From: Porphyromonadaceae bacterium
Lineage (GTDB): Bacteria; Bacteroidota; Bacteroidia; Bacteroidales; Porphyromonadaceae
Reading direction: 5' to 3'
Assembly: GCA_030528555.1 (NCBI GenBank)
Contig: JAUMYQ010000007.1
Coordinates: forward strand, 19,736-83,735
DNA: 64,000 bases
In this document: positions 36,372-45,838 of the stretch, in pieces
Position numbering within the stretch: position 1 is the first letter of the stretch
Layout: every line of letters begins with the position of its first letter
Made by a program: the position numbers and the translations under genes
Notes under the pieces: generated by a model
What the model was told of the DNA's origin: nothing
Databases searched by the model: none
What the model saw: the letters and a program-made list of their open reading frames with translations, nothing else

Positions 36372-37139
36372 TTACTTAGTCCAACGCCCCTCTGGCTCAC
36401 GAGGCAGTACCGACCCCACGACACGCTGTGCCTCAGCAGCAAGCAGCATAATAGAGCGTGGTGGCTCGCCAAAGGTCTTAGGGTCGATGGGCGGATGAAT
36501 GGTCAGCTTGATGCGATGGGGGTAGGCTAGCTTGTCGCCACGCTTGAGGACATCGAAAGCACCATCTATCGACACGGGTAGCACCGGCACGCCCAGCTGG
36601 CTGGCCATAACAAACGCTCCTTTCTTAAAGCGCATCATCTGCCCCGTAAGTGTTCGACTTCCCTCAGGAAAGATAAAGATCGAGCTGCCCTCCAGTAGAG
36701 CTTTATTTGCATCCGAAAGGGTCTGATTAATAGATGAAGGTCGCTTATCATCTACAAAAATGAATCCAGCCGCCTCACAAGCCCAACCAACAAAGGGCAT
36801 TCTCCGTAGTTCTTCCTTGAGTACCCATTTAAACGGAAGGTCAATGTATCCATATAGAGCATAAATATCGAAAGCACTTTGATGATTTGCCACAACGACA
36901 TACACTCCTCCCTCTTCAGAAAGATATTCACGACCTGAAACACTTACTGGTGAGCAATGTAAGATAAGCACTACACGAGCCCATATCTTACCAAGATACC
37001 GGCTAGACCACGCCCCATAGCCAAGGAGACAGCCTACCACAATACTCCCCGAGAGTACAGCTGTCACCAGGACAAAAAGAGGTAAGCCAATAGGAATGTA
37101 ATAGAGGAGGAACAGTATGCGAAGTAATAAACACTTCAT
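36372..37139 (-). CDS. 1-acyl-sn-glycerol-3-phosphate acyltransferase (PlsC-like)
   Basis: This inner-membrane enzyme acylates lysophosphatidate for phospholipid synthesis. The 255-residue protein has an N-terminal hydrophobic pair, the catalytic NHQSAFDIYAL motif (HX4D), the acyl-acceptor motif FIFPEGSRTLTGQM and a PVSIDGAFD segment. It ends 12 bp before the GNAT/AlkD gene and starts 11 bp after the PorZ-like gene. Confidence 0.92.
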   Translation of the reverse strand: MKCLLLRILFLLYYIPIGLPLFVLVTAVLSGSIVVGCLLGYGAWSSRYLGKIWARVVLILHCSPVSVSGREYLSEEGGVYVVVANHQSAFDIYALYGYIDLPFKWVLKEELRRMPFVGWACEAAGFIFVDDKRPSSINQTLSDANKALLEGSSIFIFPEGSRTLTGQMMRFKKGAFVMASQLGVPVLPVSIDGAFDVLKRGDKLAYPHRIKLTIHPPIDPKTFGEPPRSIMLLAAEAQRVVGSVLPREPEGRWTK

Positions 37140-37150
37140 ATGCTATATAT

Positions 37151-39460
37151 CTAATCGTTTGAAACAATCGAAACCTTGATCAGTCCTAGCTTCTTCTGCT
37201 TCTGGCTATGAACCACAATTGTATACACGCCACTAGGCAGTCGCCTACCATCACGCCCATAGGCAGGCCACTCATAGGCATAATCAACTATTTGATCACG
37301 ATGTACGAGACGCCCAGAAGCATCACTCACTTCAATGACACTTCCCGCAGGTAGTCCCTCTACAGTAATAACATTGGGATACTCTGGGCGTAACGGATTG
37401 GGATAAGCTACGAGCTTAACTTGCTCCGAGATATGCTCTCGGGCCGTACGCGTATCCAAGACATTCAGTCCCATAGGAGTACCAATGAATAGCCGCCCTC
37501 CCACTTCATCTACTGCAAGGCTAAGGATATGATTACTAAGCAAAGGACTATTCTCAGTGGTGTAGTGACGCAACACTGTCATCCCGTCTTCTGAGAGAAG
37601 GTACAGACCAGTTGCAGCTGTACCCATCCACTTACGATTGAGACCATCCACGGCTATAGTACTAACCGTTACATTGTCTAACACGTAATACGAACTCCCC
37701 TCGTCATTAGTAGCCACAGGACGTACCGCTATCGGTGCCCTATCGTGACGTGGCAGTTCATCTGGTCTCTGAACGTAAAAAAATCCAATGTTCGCTCCCA
37801 GCCAAAGCGCTCCTTTCTTGTCCACAGCCATAGCTGTTACCTTAGAGAAGGTAATGAGCTTCCCACTACTCTCACGCAGAGAGGTATAGTGGGCGTAGAC
37901 ATCATCTGAAAGGTCATCCGTTCCTCGGTCATTGTAGACAAACACACCCTCACCGTGATCAGCAAGATGATTATCCAACAACCATTTTGTCCCATCAGGT
38001 AGCGCGATGTGCGTATGAAAGGAGTTACTCGCCTTGATGGGCTGATAGTCAAAAGCTTGCCATTGCCCCGAGGGACTAAGGCGTACAACGCTACCGCCCC
38101 CCGAGTCCTTTGTCAGGCCCTGAGCCATCCACAGATTACCTTGAGCATCGTAACAAAGACTACCCACACGAGTATAACCCTCGCTTCCTGGAATGGCGGA
38201 GACAAGAGCACTATTATCCACATCATAGCGAGCAAGTACTCGCCCATCTTCCAACTCATATAATCCCTCCCCCCAAGTGGCAACATAATAGTGGTGAGGC
38301 TTACCGTCTCTGTGAGGAATAATGTCTATAGGATCAAGAAAAAGCTTACCTGTTTGGGCTTGAATATCCTTATCCAAGAGGGATGTCCAACGCTTACCAT
38401 CGAAAATCTGAATAATCCCTGGGATACGGAAGCGGTCTTTGTCTCGACCACCACCAACGACATAGAGTCGCCCTCCCTGATAACGCATCGCGTACATATT
38501 ATTGCCTCGTGGAGCATCTTGCACACCAGGAATAGGAGACTCATGCCAATCATCTCCTTTCCTTCGGAGAAGCATCAACCCACCTTCTCCCTTGGCAAGC
38601 CAGATACCTCGTCCCAAAGTTCCTGTCAGGGACCGAGCGGAAACAGATGAGAGGAGCTGCATCTCATCCCTTACTAAATGATAGAGTCTATCGGAAGTCT
38701 GCAGAACAACCCCATCAGAGAGCACATGAATTTGTCTAACTAATCCTATGTCGCTGATAGGCTGCACCTCATTATTCATAATCTTCACAGCCCGCCCTCT
38801 ACGTAGGCCTATCAATTCCCCATGGCTACTAAACACTTGCTCCCATCCATCTCCGAGCTCAGTTCGGTCCCTCCACGCACTAGGATCTTGAAGATTATCA
38901 CTAAGCCACCCCTCATAGATTTGTCCCGAAAGTAATGCTATAAGCTGACCTCCATCCGTCTTTGTAGCGAACTGTACAGCACTATTCACCAGATAAGTCC
39001 CCTCCACAAGAGCCCGAGCAAGATCAATCTGCATAATACCACAGGCTCCAGAAAGCCAAGCCCTATGCCCCTGAATGGAAATAGTATAGATATCTTTCTT
39101 AGGGATATGCGCAGCCTCCCTAAGTGCAGGAATATGTTCTATATCCCCACTACTGAGCAGGTCAATCATTCCAGAGCGATAGACAATGAGTAATTTTTTA
39201 ATCTCTGATGCCCAAGCTATATGACTGATACCTACATCTGACAATCCATTAGAACGGTCGTAAAGCCGAATACTGTAATCAACCTTGTCCAATGAATGCA
39301 ATGCCCCATTAGCCAGAATAAAGAGATGACTATCTGCCTCAATTACTTGCTCTACATCGTATCGAGCCACCCATGTCTGCCACAAGCTATTAGCCCTAAG
39401 ATCCAGGACGAATAACGCCTGGAACAAGCAGAAAAAAAAGGCTACTCTTCGCATAACCAT
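37151..39460 (-). CDS. porZ: PorZ-like T9SS surface protein (beta-propeller, sorting domain)
   Basis: The 769-residue protein has a signal peptide, an N-terminal beta-propeller part with [19 protein letters not shown], a second propeller with two-component-regulator-like repeats ([41 protein letters not shown]) and a C-terminal T9SS domain ([15 protein letters not shown] through [16 protein letters not shown]). This order and length are those of PorZ, which in P. gingivalis is a T9SS component needed to deliver A-LPS for cargo anchoring at the cell surface. It overlaps the NTP pyrophosphatase gene by 19 bp. Identification rests on domain layout and my recall of PorZ. Confidence 0.8.
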   Translation of the reverse strand: MVMRRVAFFFCLFQALFVLDLRANSLWQTWVARYDVEQVIEADSHLFILANGALHSLDKVDYSIRLYDRSNGLSDVGISHIAWASEIKKLLIVYRSGMIDLLSSGDIEHIPALREAAHIPKKDIYTISIQGHRAWLSGACGIMQIDLARALVEGTYLVNSAVQFATKTDGGQLIALLSGQIYEGWLSDNLQDPSAWRDRTELGDGWEQVFSSHGELIGLRRGRAVKIMNNEVQPISDIGLVRQIHVLSDGVVLQTSDRLYHLVRDEMQLLSSVSARSLTGTLGRGIWLAKGEGGLMLLRRKGDDWHESPIPGVQDAPRGNNMYAMRYQGGRLYVVGGGRDKDRFRIPGIIQIFDGKRWTSLLDKDIQAQTGKLFLDPIDIIPHRDGKPHHYYVATWGEGLYELEDGRVLARYDVDNSALVSAIPGSEGYTRVGSLCYDAQGNLWMAQGLTKDSGGGSVVRLSPSGQWQAFDYQPIKASNSFHTHIALPDGTKWLLDNHLADHGEGVFVYNDRGTDDLSDDVYAHYTSLRESSGKLITFSKVTAMAVDKKGALWLGANIGFFYVQRPDELPRHDRAPIAVRPVATNDEGSSYYVLDNVTVSTIAVDGLNRKWMGTAATGLYLLSEDGMTVLRHYTTENSPLLSNHILSLAVDEVGGRLFIGTPMGLNVLDTRTAREHISEQVKLVAYPNPLRPEYPNVITVEGLPAGSVIEVSDASGRLVHRDQIVDYAYEWPAYGRDGRRLPSGVYTIVVHSQKQKKLGLIKVSIVSND

Positions 39461-40020
39461 GCTACGAGTTTCCTAACAGCCAGAGCACGATGACTAATTT
39501 TATTCTTCACCTCAGCTCCCAACTCTGAAAAGGTCTTAGTATACCCCTCGGGACAAAATATAGGGTCATACCCAAAACCATCTTGCCCCGCCCGCTCCAT
39601 AGCAATGCGACCCCACACCACTCCTTCAAAGAACTGCTCTCTACCCTCTTGGATCAAAGCTATAACCGTACGAAAGACTGCGGATCTGTTGGGCTCGCCT
39701 TGCATACATGAGAGCAATTTGACCGTATTATCCTCAGCAGAGCAGTGCTCCCCTGCATAACGAGCTGAGTACACTCCAGGAGCTCCTTTCAGAGCCTCAA
39801 CTTCCAGCCCCGTATCATCAGCAAAGCAATCAAGACCATACCTCTCATAAATATACCGAGCCTTGAGGAGTGCATTCCCTTCCAGCGTATTTGCCGTCTC
39901 TGGAATCTCCTCTACGCAATTGATATCAGAGAGACTTAGAACTTCCATCTTAGATCCCAGGAGGGCTCTAACCTCTTGAAGCTTATGAACATTATTTGTA
40001 ACAAAAACAAGCTTTCTCAT
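39442..40020 (-). CDS. RdgB/HAM1-family non-canonical purine NTP pyrophosphatase
   Basis: The enzyme removes inosine and xanthosine triphosphates from the nucleotide pool. The 192-residue protein starts with [18 protein letters not shown], the family substrate motif, and has [33 protein letters not shown] and the terminal [11 protein letters not shown]. It is the first gene of the minus-strand PorZ run and overlaps porZ by 19 bp, so the two are probably cotranscribed. Confidence 0.95.
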   Translation of the reverse strand: MRKLVFVTNNVHKLQEVRALLGSKMEVLSLSDINCVEEIPETANTLEGNALLKARYIYERYGLDCFADDTGLEVEALKGAPGVYSARYAGEHCSAEDNTVKLLSCMQGEPNRSAVFRTVIALIQEGREQFFEGVVWGRIAMERAGQDGFGYDPIFCPEGYTKTFSELGAEVKNKISHRALAVRKLVAWLCEE

Positions 40021-40123
40021 TCCTTTTGTTTACATTTGAATTCAAAAGACTTTCATATTCATATGGGGATAAACGCTATCATAAATCTGACAAGCACCAC
40101 CCTAAACAAATGTAAGTAAAATA

Positions 40124-40501
40124 ATGGATATTGAACAAGTTCGCCAATTCTACCTCACGCTCCCCTATGTGAGCGAGAGCTTTCCTTTCGACGAAAGTAC
40201 GCTCGTCTTTAAGGTCGGTAGCAAGATGTTTGGATACATCTCCCTAGATCATCCCGAGCCTTACATTTGTCTCAAGTGCGATCCCGAGCGAGCTATCGAT
40301 CTGCGAGAGCATTATACCGCTGTCGAGGAGGCTTACCACATGAACAAGACCCACTGGAATGGTGTCTTCCTTGATAGAGATCTCTCCTCGGATCAGGTCC
40401 TTGACCTCGTACGCCACTCCTACGAACTAGTCTACGGAAAGCTCACGCGCAAAGAACGGCTACTGCTAGAGGGAAATGCCCAAAAGTCAAACACAAAATA
40501 A
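40124..40501 (+). CDS. MmcQ/YjbR family DNA-binding-like protein
   Basis: The 125-residue protein has the YjbR/CyaY-like fold pattern: YVSESFPFDESTLVFKVG, MFGYISLDHPEPYICLKCDP and a conserved HWNGVFLD. Some members were called DNA-binding, but the biochemical role is unsettled. The start is 10 bp before the biotin ligase start region, and the two are on one strand, suggesting an operon. Confidence 0.88.
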   Translation: MDIEQVRQFYLTLPYVSESFPFDESTLVFKVGSKMFGYISLDHPEPYICLKCDPERAIDLREHYTAVEEAYHMNKTHWNGVFLDRDLSSDQVLDLVRHSYELVYGKLTRKERLLLEGNAQKSNTK

Positions 40502-40511
40502 TTGCCCTTTT

Positions 40512-41276
40512 ATGAATACTACGCCAAACACTCTTGTCATCTTAAACGAAGTGGATAGCACCAATAGCTACCTGATGAATATGCTCTCGCAAAATAGAGA
40601 CCTGCCACAGCTATTCACCATAATGGCTCGTAGCCAGTTCTCTGGTCGTGGACAGCGAGGTAACAGCTGGATTACTCGCCCCAATAGCGAGCTGACCTGC
40701 TCGATCCTCCTACGTGATGGCAGCCTTAGCCCGAGTGAGCAGTATACCGTGAGCGAACTGGCAGCCTACGGACTACTCAAGACGATCGCTCGCTACCTCC
40801 CCGAGGAAAACAAGCACAATCTCTCCATCAAATGGCCCAACGACATCTACTACGGAGACAAAAAGATTGCTGGTATCCTCATTGAGCACAGCATCACTGG
40901 AGAAAACATTGACTACTCGATTATTGGTATTGGATTAAATCTCAACGAAACTGACTTCCCTTCAGATCTACCCAACCCCATATCCCTCAAACAGATTACA
41001 GGAGAAGACTATGAGCCAGAAGAAGTTATGCTACGCTTACGTAAACGCTTCCATTTCATGCTCGAAGAGTTTCTCATTGGCAACTACGCAGAAATCCATC
41101 GCAACTATATGCTTCACCTATACCGACGAGAGGGACTACATCCTTTTTCTGACAGAGATGGTAGCTTCTTAGCTTACATCAAGAATGTCCTCCCCACAGG
41201 ACAAATCGTGCTCGAACGTGAAGATGGCACGATATCCACCTATGCCTTCAAAGAAGTACAGTTCGATGTTCACTAA
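40512..41276 (+). CDS. birA: Biotin--[acetyl-CoA-carboxylase] ligase
   Basis: This monofunctional (class I) biotin ligase attaches biotin to carboxylase carriers. The 254-residue protein lacks the N-terminal helix-turn-helix of E. coli BirA. Catalytic-core motifs are SGRGQRGNSW (44-53), IKWPNDIYYGDKKIAGILIE and GIGLNLNE. The ATG at 40512 is the start consistent with the conserved core. The stop overlaps the SpoU methyltransferase gene by 11 bp. Confidence 0.94.
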   Translation: MNTTPNTLVILNEVDSTNSYLMNMLSQNRDLPQLFTIMARSQFSGRGQRGNSWITRPNSELTCSILLRDGSLSPSEQYTVSELAAYGLLKTIARYLPEENKHNLSIKWPNDIYYGDKKIAGILIEHSITGENIDYSIIGIGLNLNETDFPSDLPNPISLKQITGEDYEPEEVMLRLRKRFHFMLEEFLIGNYAEIHRNYMLHLYRREGLHPFSDRDGSFLAYIKNVLPTGQIVLEREDGTISTYAFKEVQFDVH

Positions 41277-42060
41277 GGCAGACATTGCACGCATCAGAGG
41301 GCTGCACAAAGCATCGGAGCGGAGAAGACAAGGCTTGTTCATCTGTGAAGGGCTCAAGCTTGTACGAGACATGCTCGGTCATTTCTTCTGTGATACACTC
41401 ATTCTCTCGAAGACATTACACAACGAACTTAAACCTCTACTTGATAGGCTCACTCCCACATACTTTCCTCTGCATGTGAAAGAGGTTCCAGATAGCTTTG
41501 CTTTTGACCGAATAAGCTCACTGCATACGCCCCAACCTATTTTGGCTCTATTCGCTATCCCCGAGAGCAAGCCAGAACATCTACATGCCCAACCAGGGCT
41601 TATGGTTATGCTGGACAACGTTCAAGATCCAGGAAATGTAGGCACGATTATACGCACAGCGAACTGGTTTGGTGTTGAGCATCTAATCCTTACACCAGGT
41701 TGTGCAGATCCCTTCTCGACCAAAGTAGTACAAGCTTCCATGGGAGCCCTCGCCAAAGTCACAATCACTAAGCTTGAGAATGCCACCGATTTCCTTCAAA
41801 GGTACAAGGGAAGTGTTTATGGTACCTTTCTGGATGGAACGAACATTTACTCAGAACCTTATCTCCCCATCCCATCTTCTGCTCTTCTCATCATGGGCAA
41901 TGAGGGAAGTGGTATCGGTCAAGAGCTTAAGCCATACATCACTCATAAACTATTTATTCCCCCTCACCAAGATAATCCAGCAACCGAGTCGCTCAACGTT
42001 GGCGTTGCTACAGCTATCTGTCTCTCGGAGTTTAGGCGATCTTCCTATGCTCTTGATTAA
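41266..42060 (+). CDS. TrmH/SpoU-family RNA 2'-O-methyltransferase
   Basis: The 264-residue protein has an N-terminal substrate-binding domain and a C-terminal knotted SPOUT domain with the motifs VMLDNVQDPGNVGTIIRTA, LLIMGNEGSGIGQEL and IPPHQDNPATESLNVGVATA, which form the S-adenosylmethionine knot. The target (tRNA or 23S rRNA) cannot be decided from sequence. The ATG at 41266 overlaps the birA stop, supporting coupled expression; upstream in-frame ATGs lie inside birA. Confidence 0.93.
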   Translation: MFTKADIARIRGLHKASERRRQGLFICEGLKLVRDMLGHFFCDTLILSKTLHNELKPLLDRLTPTYFPLHVKEVPDSFAFDRISSLHTPQPILALFAIPESKPEHLHAQPGLMVMLDNVQDPGNVGTIIRTANWFGVEHLILTPGCADPFSTKVVQASMGALAKVTITKLENATDFLQRYKGSVYGTFLDGTNIYSEPYLPIPSSALLIMGNEGSGIGQELKPYITHKLFIPPHQDNPATESLNVGVATAICLSEFRRSSYALD

Positions 42061-42083
42061 TATCTCCGCCATAAAATAAACTC

Positions 42084-44051
42084 ATGATTGTTTGCATTGC
42101 CGAGAAGCCCAGTGTAGCTCGTGACATCGCCTCCATCCTAGGAGCTAATAAGCGCATAGTACACCAAGGTGCAGGTTACATAGAGGGCAACGGCTACCAA
42201 GTTACATGGACCTTTGGACACCTATGTACACTCAAAGAACCACACGACTACACCTCTGACTGGAAGGAGTGGCGACTAAATAGCCTCCCTCTCATCCCCG
42301 AACGGTTCGGCATCAAGAGCATCAATATTGACCTCTATAAACGACAGCTAGCCATCATCAAGAGGCTACTGCATACAGCCATGATGGTCATCAATTGTGG
42401 TGATGCTGGTCAAGAGGGAGAGCTTATACAACGTTGGGTACTACAGAAAGCAGGTTGTAACGTACCTATCAAGCGTCTATGGATATCGTCTCTGACAGAC
42501 GAGGCCCTCCGAGAGGGCTTCTCTAATCTGCGAGAGGAGGAGGAGTTTCGGTCGCTCTATGAGGCTGGTCTAGCTCGTTCTATCGGTGACTGGCTTCTCG
42601 GCATCAATGCCACACGGCTTTACTCTATTCGCTATGGGGGGCGAGGACAGGTGTTATCCATCGGGCGCGTACAGACCCCAACCTTAGCTCTCATTGTCCA
42701 GAGGCAAGACGAGATTGAGCGTTTCTCTCCCGAAAGGTATTGGGAGCTAAAGACCGTCTATCGGGATACCCTCTTTACGGCAGAGAAGAGCAAGTACAAA
42801 GACAGAGAGAAAGCCGAACAAATACTTGCGAATATCACAAATTCACCAATACAAATTACCTCTGTAAAGAAGAAAATTAGCAAAGAACTTCCTCCACGGC
42901 TCTTCGATCTGACAAGCCTACAGGTGGCATGTAATAAAAAGTTTGGCATGACAGCCGAACAGACCCTCTCAACGATCCAACTACTCTACGAAAAGAAGAT
43001 CACCACCTACCCTCGTGTCGATAGTACCTACCTCAGTGACGACATATACCCCAAGATAAAAAATATACTCCTCGGGCTAGTCACCTATCGCCCACTAGTC
43101 GAGCCAATCCTCGCAAATAAGACCATACGAAAAAGCAAAAAGGTCTTCGATAGCAGCAAGGTAACCGATCACCACGCTATCATTCCTACAGGACAACCTG
43201 CACATGGGTTAACGGATATGGAGACTAAGGTGTTTGACCTGGTAACGAAGCACTTCATTGCAGCTTTCTATCCCGACTGCTGCATCAGCACAACCACCAT
43301 ACTAGGCAAGGTTAATCAAGTAAATTTCAAGACCTCAGGTAAAGAAGTGCTCGAACCTGGCTGGCGAGAGGTCTTTGAAAGTCTAAACAAGACCTCAAAG
43401 TCCGAGACGCAAAGCAAGGACGAAGAGAACGAGCAGGACGAGGTGGAGTATACCCTACCAGCCTTCATAGAAGGAGAGAGTGGAGAGCATAGTCCGAGCC
43501 TCAAGGAGCGCCAAACTCAGCCTCCCAAACCATACACCGAAGCTACACTCCTAAGGGCGATGGAAACAGCAGGCAAGCTCATTGACAACGATGAACTGCG
43601 TGATGCGCTCAAAGAAAATGGGATCGGCCGCCCCTCTACTCGAGCCAGCATCATCGAAACACTATTCAAACGAGGTTATATAACCAAAGAAAAACGCAAA
43701 GAACTATGGGCCACCCCTACAGGAGTAAGATTAATACGTACTATCAACTATGACCTACTCAAGAGTGCTGAGCTAACGGGACAGTGGGAACGCAAGCTTC
43801 GGCAAATAGAACGCAAGGAGCTAGAAGCAAAAACGTTCTTAGATGAGCTCAAAGCATTGGTACGGCATCTGACTACCTCAGTACTCATGCCACAACATAC
43901 CCTCTCTACTCCCAACCTCCCCACATGCCCCAAATGTGGGGCTGGGCAAATCATCCGTGGACGTACTGCCTACGGATGCAATCGCTATGCTGAGGGCTGT
44001 GACTACCGCCTCAGCTACGACGAATATGCTCAAACCTATCCAGGGCAATAA
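42084..44051 (+). CDS. topB: DNA topoisomerase III (type IA)
   Basis: The 655-residue enzyme passes single strands and decatenates DNA. It has an N-terminal TOPRIM domain (IVCIAEKPSVARDIA and NCGDAGQEGELIQRW), the active-site region KKITTYPRVDSTYLSDD with catalytic Tyr309, a GIGRPSTRASIIETL motif and a C-terminal zinc-finger-like segment (CPKCG, then CNRYAEGC). It lies 23 bp after the SpoU gene. Topoisomerase III genes are also carried on conjugative elements, but here the neighbours are housekeeping. Confidence 0.95.
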   Translation: MIVCIAEKPSVARDIASILGANKRIVHQGAGYIEGNGYQVTWTFGHLCTLKEPHDYTSDWKEWRLNSLPLIPERFGIKSINIDLYKRQLAIIKRLLHTAMMVINCGDAGQEGELIQRWVLQKAGCNVPIKRLWISSLTDEALREGFSNLREEEEFRSLYEAGLARSIGDWLLGINATRLYSIRYGGRGQVLSIGRVQTPTLALIVQRQDEIERFSPERYWELKTVYRDTLFTAEKSKYKDREKAEQILANITNSPIQITSVKKKISKELPPRLFDLTSLQVACNKKFGMTAEQTLSTIQLLYEKKITTYPRVDSTYLSDDIYPKIKNILLGLVTYRPLVEPILANKTIRKSKKVFDSSKVTDHHAIIPTGQPAHGLTDMETKVFDLVTKHFIAAFYPDCCISTTTILGKVNQVNFKTSGKEVLEPGWREVFESLNKTSKSETQSKDEENEQDEVEYTLPAFIEGESGEHSPSLKERQTQPPKPYTEATLLRAMETAGKLIDNDELRDALKENGIGRPSTRASIIETLFKRGYITKEKRKELWATPTGVRLIRTINYDLLKSAELTGQWERKLRQIERKELEAKTFLDELKALVRHLTTSVLMPQHTLSTPNLPTCPKCGAGQIIRGRTAYGCNRYAEGCDYRLSYDEYAQTYPGQ

Positions 44052-44076
44052 CCTTCACCCTCAAAAGTATCACGAC

Positions 44077-44556
44077 ATGGCAAATAACATCATCATATCC
44101 TCCACGAGCAAGGCTGACAAATACAAAGAGCTTCTCCCCCAGATAGAGACGCTCATAGCACATGAAGAGGACCAAATAGCCAACTTAGCCAATGTTACAG
44201 CCGCCCTAAAGACTACTTTCAACTTCTTTTGGGTCGGCTTTTATCTGGTGCGAGAAGGTTCTCTAATCCTTGGTCCATTCCAAGGCGATATAGCCTGCAC
44301 ACGTATCCGCTATAGACATGGAGTCTGTGGTACGGCTTGGGCCAAGCAAGCTACCCAGATAGTGGAGGACGTGGACCGTTTCCCTGGGCACATAGCCTGC
44401 AGCTCACTAAGCAAAAGTGAGATTGTCATTCCCATCATCAAGGCCGACATCGTAGTAGCAGTACTAGACATAGATAGTGACAGACTAGCTAACTTTGATA
44501 CTACAGACAGACTTTACCTTGAGATGCTAGCTGGTCAACTAGCATCCCTATTTTAG
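44077..44556 (+). CDS. msrC: Free methionine-(R)-sulfoxide reductase (GAF domain)
   Basis: This GAF-fold enzyme reduces free Met-R-sulfoxide. The 159-residue protein follows the E. coli YebR/MsrC pattern: GPFQGDIACTRI, HGVCGTAWA and FPGHIACSSLSKSEIV carry Cys74, Cys84 and Cys108, matching the catalytic and resolving cysteines of fRMsr, and VLDIDSD closes the fold. The ATG at 44077 lies just after topB; longer in-frame starts lie inside topB. Confidence 0.92.
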   Translation: MANNIIISSTSKADKYKELLPQIETLIAHEEDQIANLANVTAALKTTFNFFWVGFYLVREGSLILGPFQGDIACTRIRYRHGVCGTAWAKQATQIVEDVDRFPGHIACSSLSKSEIVIPIIKADIVVAVLDIDSDRLANFDTTDRLYLEMLAGQLASLF

Positions 44557-44562
44557 AACCCT

Positions 44563-45825
44563 ATGATTATGATGCTCGCACGCCCCACTAGTACTGGTCC
44601 AACATCTGTAGGTTATATTGAACTACCCATATCCAAAAGCCTCATGGCTCGACGGCTCTTACTACTCCCTCCAAACGAACTGCCCGAGTACCTACCTCAA
44701 GAGTACCCTATAGACATCCTTGCACTCACGAGGGCTCTCAGAGACCTGTACCATGGATGTAGCGTGATCGATGTGAACGAGTCTGGGACGGCTATGCGCT
44801 TCATGACAGCATACGCGGCTGTTTGCCCTTCAATATCTACACCCATAACACTACTGGGAAGAGGGAGACAACATCATCGCCCCATTGCTCCCCTCGTCAA
44901 TACCCTAAGGGAGCTAGGTGCAGACATAGAGTATCTGGAGCAAGAAGGCTATCCTCCCCTAAAAATCACCCCCAAGACACTTGCCGGTAGGCGTATTCGG
45001 ATCGATGCATCTAGTAGCTCCCAATACCTAAGCGCGCTAATGCTCATCGCTCCCCTTCTTGAAGGGGATAACTATCAAATAGATACTACCCCTTACCCCA
45101 TCGCCTCTCGACCCTATGCCCACATGACACTCAGATGCATGACAGATTGGGGGTACAGATGGGAGGAGTATCATGGTGTCTTTACATACCTAGGAGGTAG
45201 CAATAGCACAACTAGGAGACTGCTAGAGGCGGACTGGACAGCTGCCTCCTACGCCTATCTCTGTGTAGCTCTCGGAGATGCCATACGGATCTATCTGCCT
45301 AACCTCAGCTTGCCTTCCCTGCAGGGGGACAGCCTATTTCTACCTAAAATCTTTCACAGTCTAGGTGTACAAACAGACATCCTAGAGGATGGGATAGCCC
45401 TACATCAAATCCCTAGGGGGGACAGCAAAATAGAGCACAACTGCTGCGATTGCCCAGATATCGTTCCCTCTATTGTCGGAGCTTGCCTTGGTCTTGGTAG
45501 AAGCTTCTACCTAACGGGAGTATCACACTTACGCATCAAAGAAAGCGATAGACTAGAGGCTCTGAGGCAGGAGGTAGGCAAGCTTGGCTTCATCCTTAGA
45601 CTAGAGAGCGATGCTATATCCTGGTCTCCTCAAGATATAACACCGCCCCCTAACAACTCTATCTGCCTAGAGCCTCATGGCGACCATCGTATCGCTATGG
45701 GCCTTGCCCCCCTATTTGCACACAAACTAAGGCAAGTCTGTGTGCTACATCCCGAAGTCGTTAGTAAGAGTTTCCCACAGTACTGGCAAGTCTTGACAAG
45801 CCTGGGCTACCAACTCGGACCTTAA
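44563..45825 (+). CDS. aroA: 3-phosphoshikimate 1-carboxyvinyltransferase (EPSP synthase)
   Basis: AroA catalyses the penultimate shikimate-pathway step. The 420-residue protein has the first-domain N-terminus with LPISKSLMARRLL, then ESGTAMRFMTAYAA, SSQYLSALMLIAPLL, a DRLEALRQEVGKLG in the KESDR motif region, and EPHGDHRIAMGLAPL near the end. It lies 6 bp after msrC. The short gap to the convergent PepSY gene contains no visible terminator. Confidence 0.93.
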   Translation: MIMMLARPTSTGPTSVGYIELPISKSLMARRLLLLPPNELPEYLPQEYPIDILALTRALRDLYHGCSVIDVNESGTAMRFMTAYAAVCPSISTPITLLGRGRQHHRPIAPLVNTLRELGADIEYLEQEGYPPLKITPKTLAGRRIRIDASSSSQYLSALMLIAPLLEGDNYQIDTTPYPIASRPYAHMTLRCMTDWGYRWEEYHGVFTYLGGSNSTTRRLLEADWTAASYAYLCVALGDAIRIYLPNLSLPSLQGDSLFLPKIFHSLGVQTDILEDGIALHQIPRGDSKIEHNCCDCPDIVPSIVGACLGLGRSFYLTGVSHLRIKESDRLEALRQEVGKLGFILRLESDAISWSPQDITPPPNNSICLEPHGDHRIAMGLAPLFAHKLRQVCVLHPEVVSKSFPQYWQVLTSLGYQLGP

Positions 45826-45838
45826 TCTAGTCTCCTAA

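Noticed and set aside
42084-44051. topB as a marker of a conjugative element
   Set aside because: Topoisomerase III genes are common on such elements, but the flanking birA, SpoU, msrC and aroA genes are chromosomal and no transfer genes are seen.
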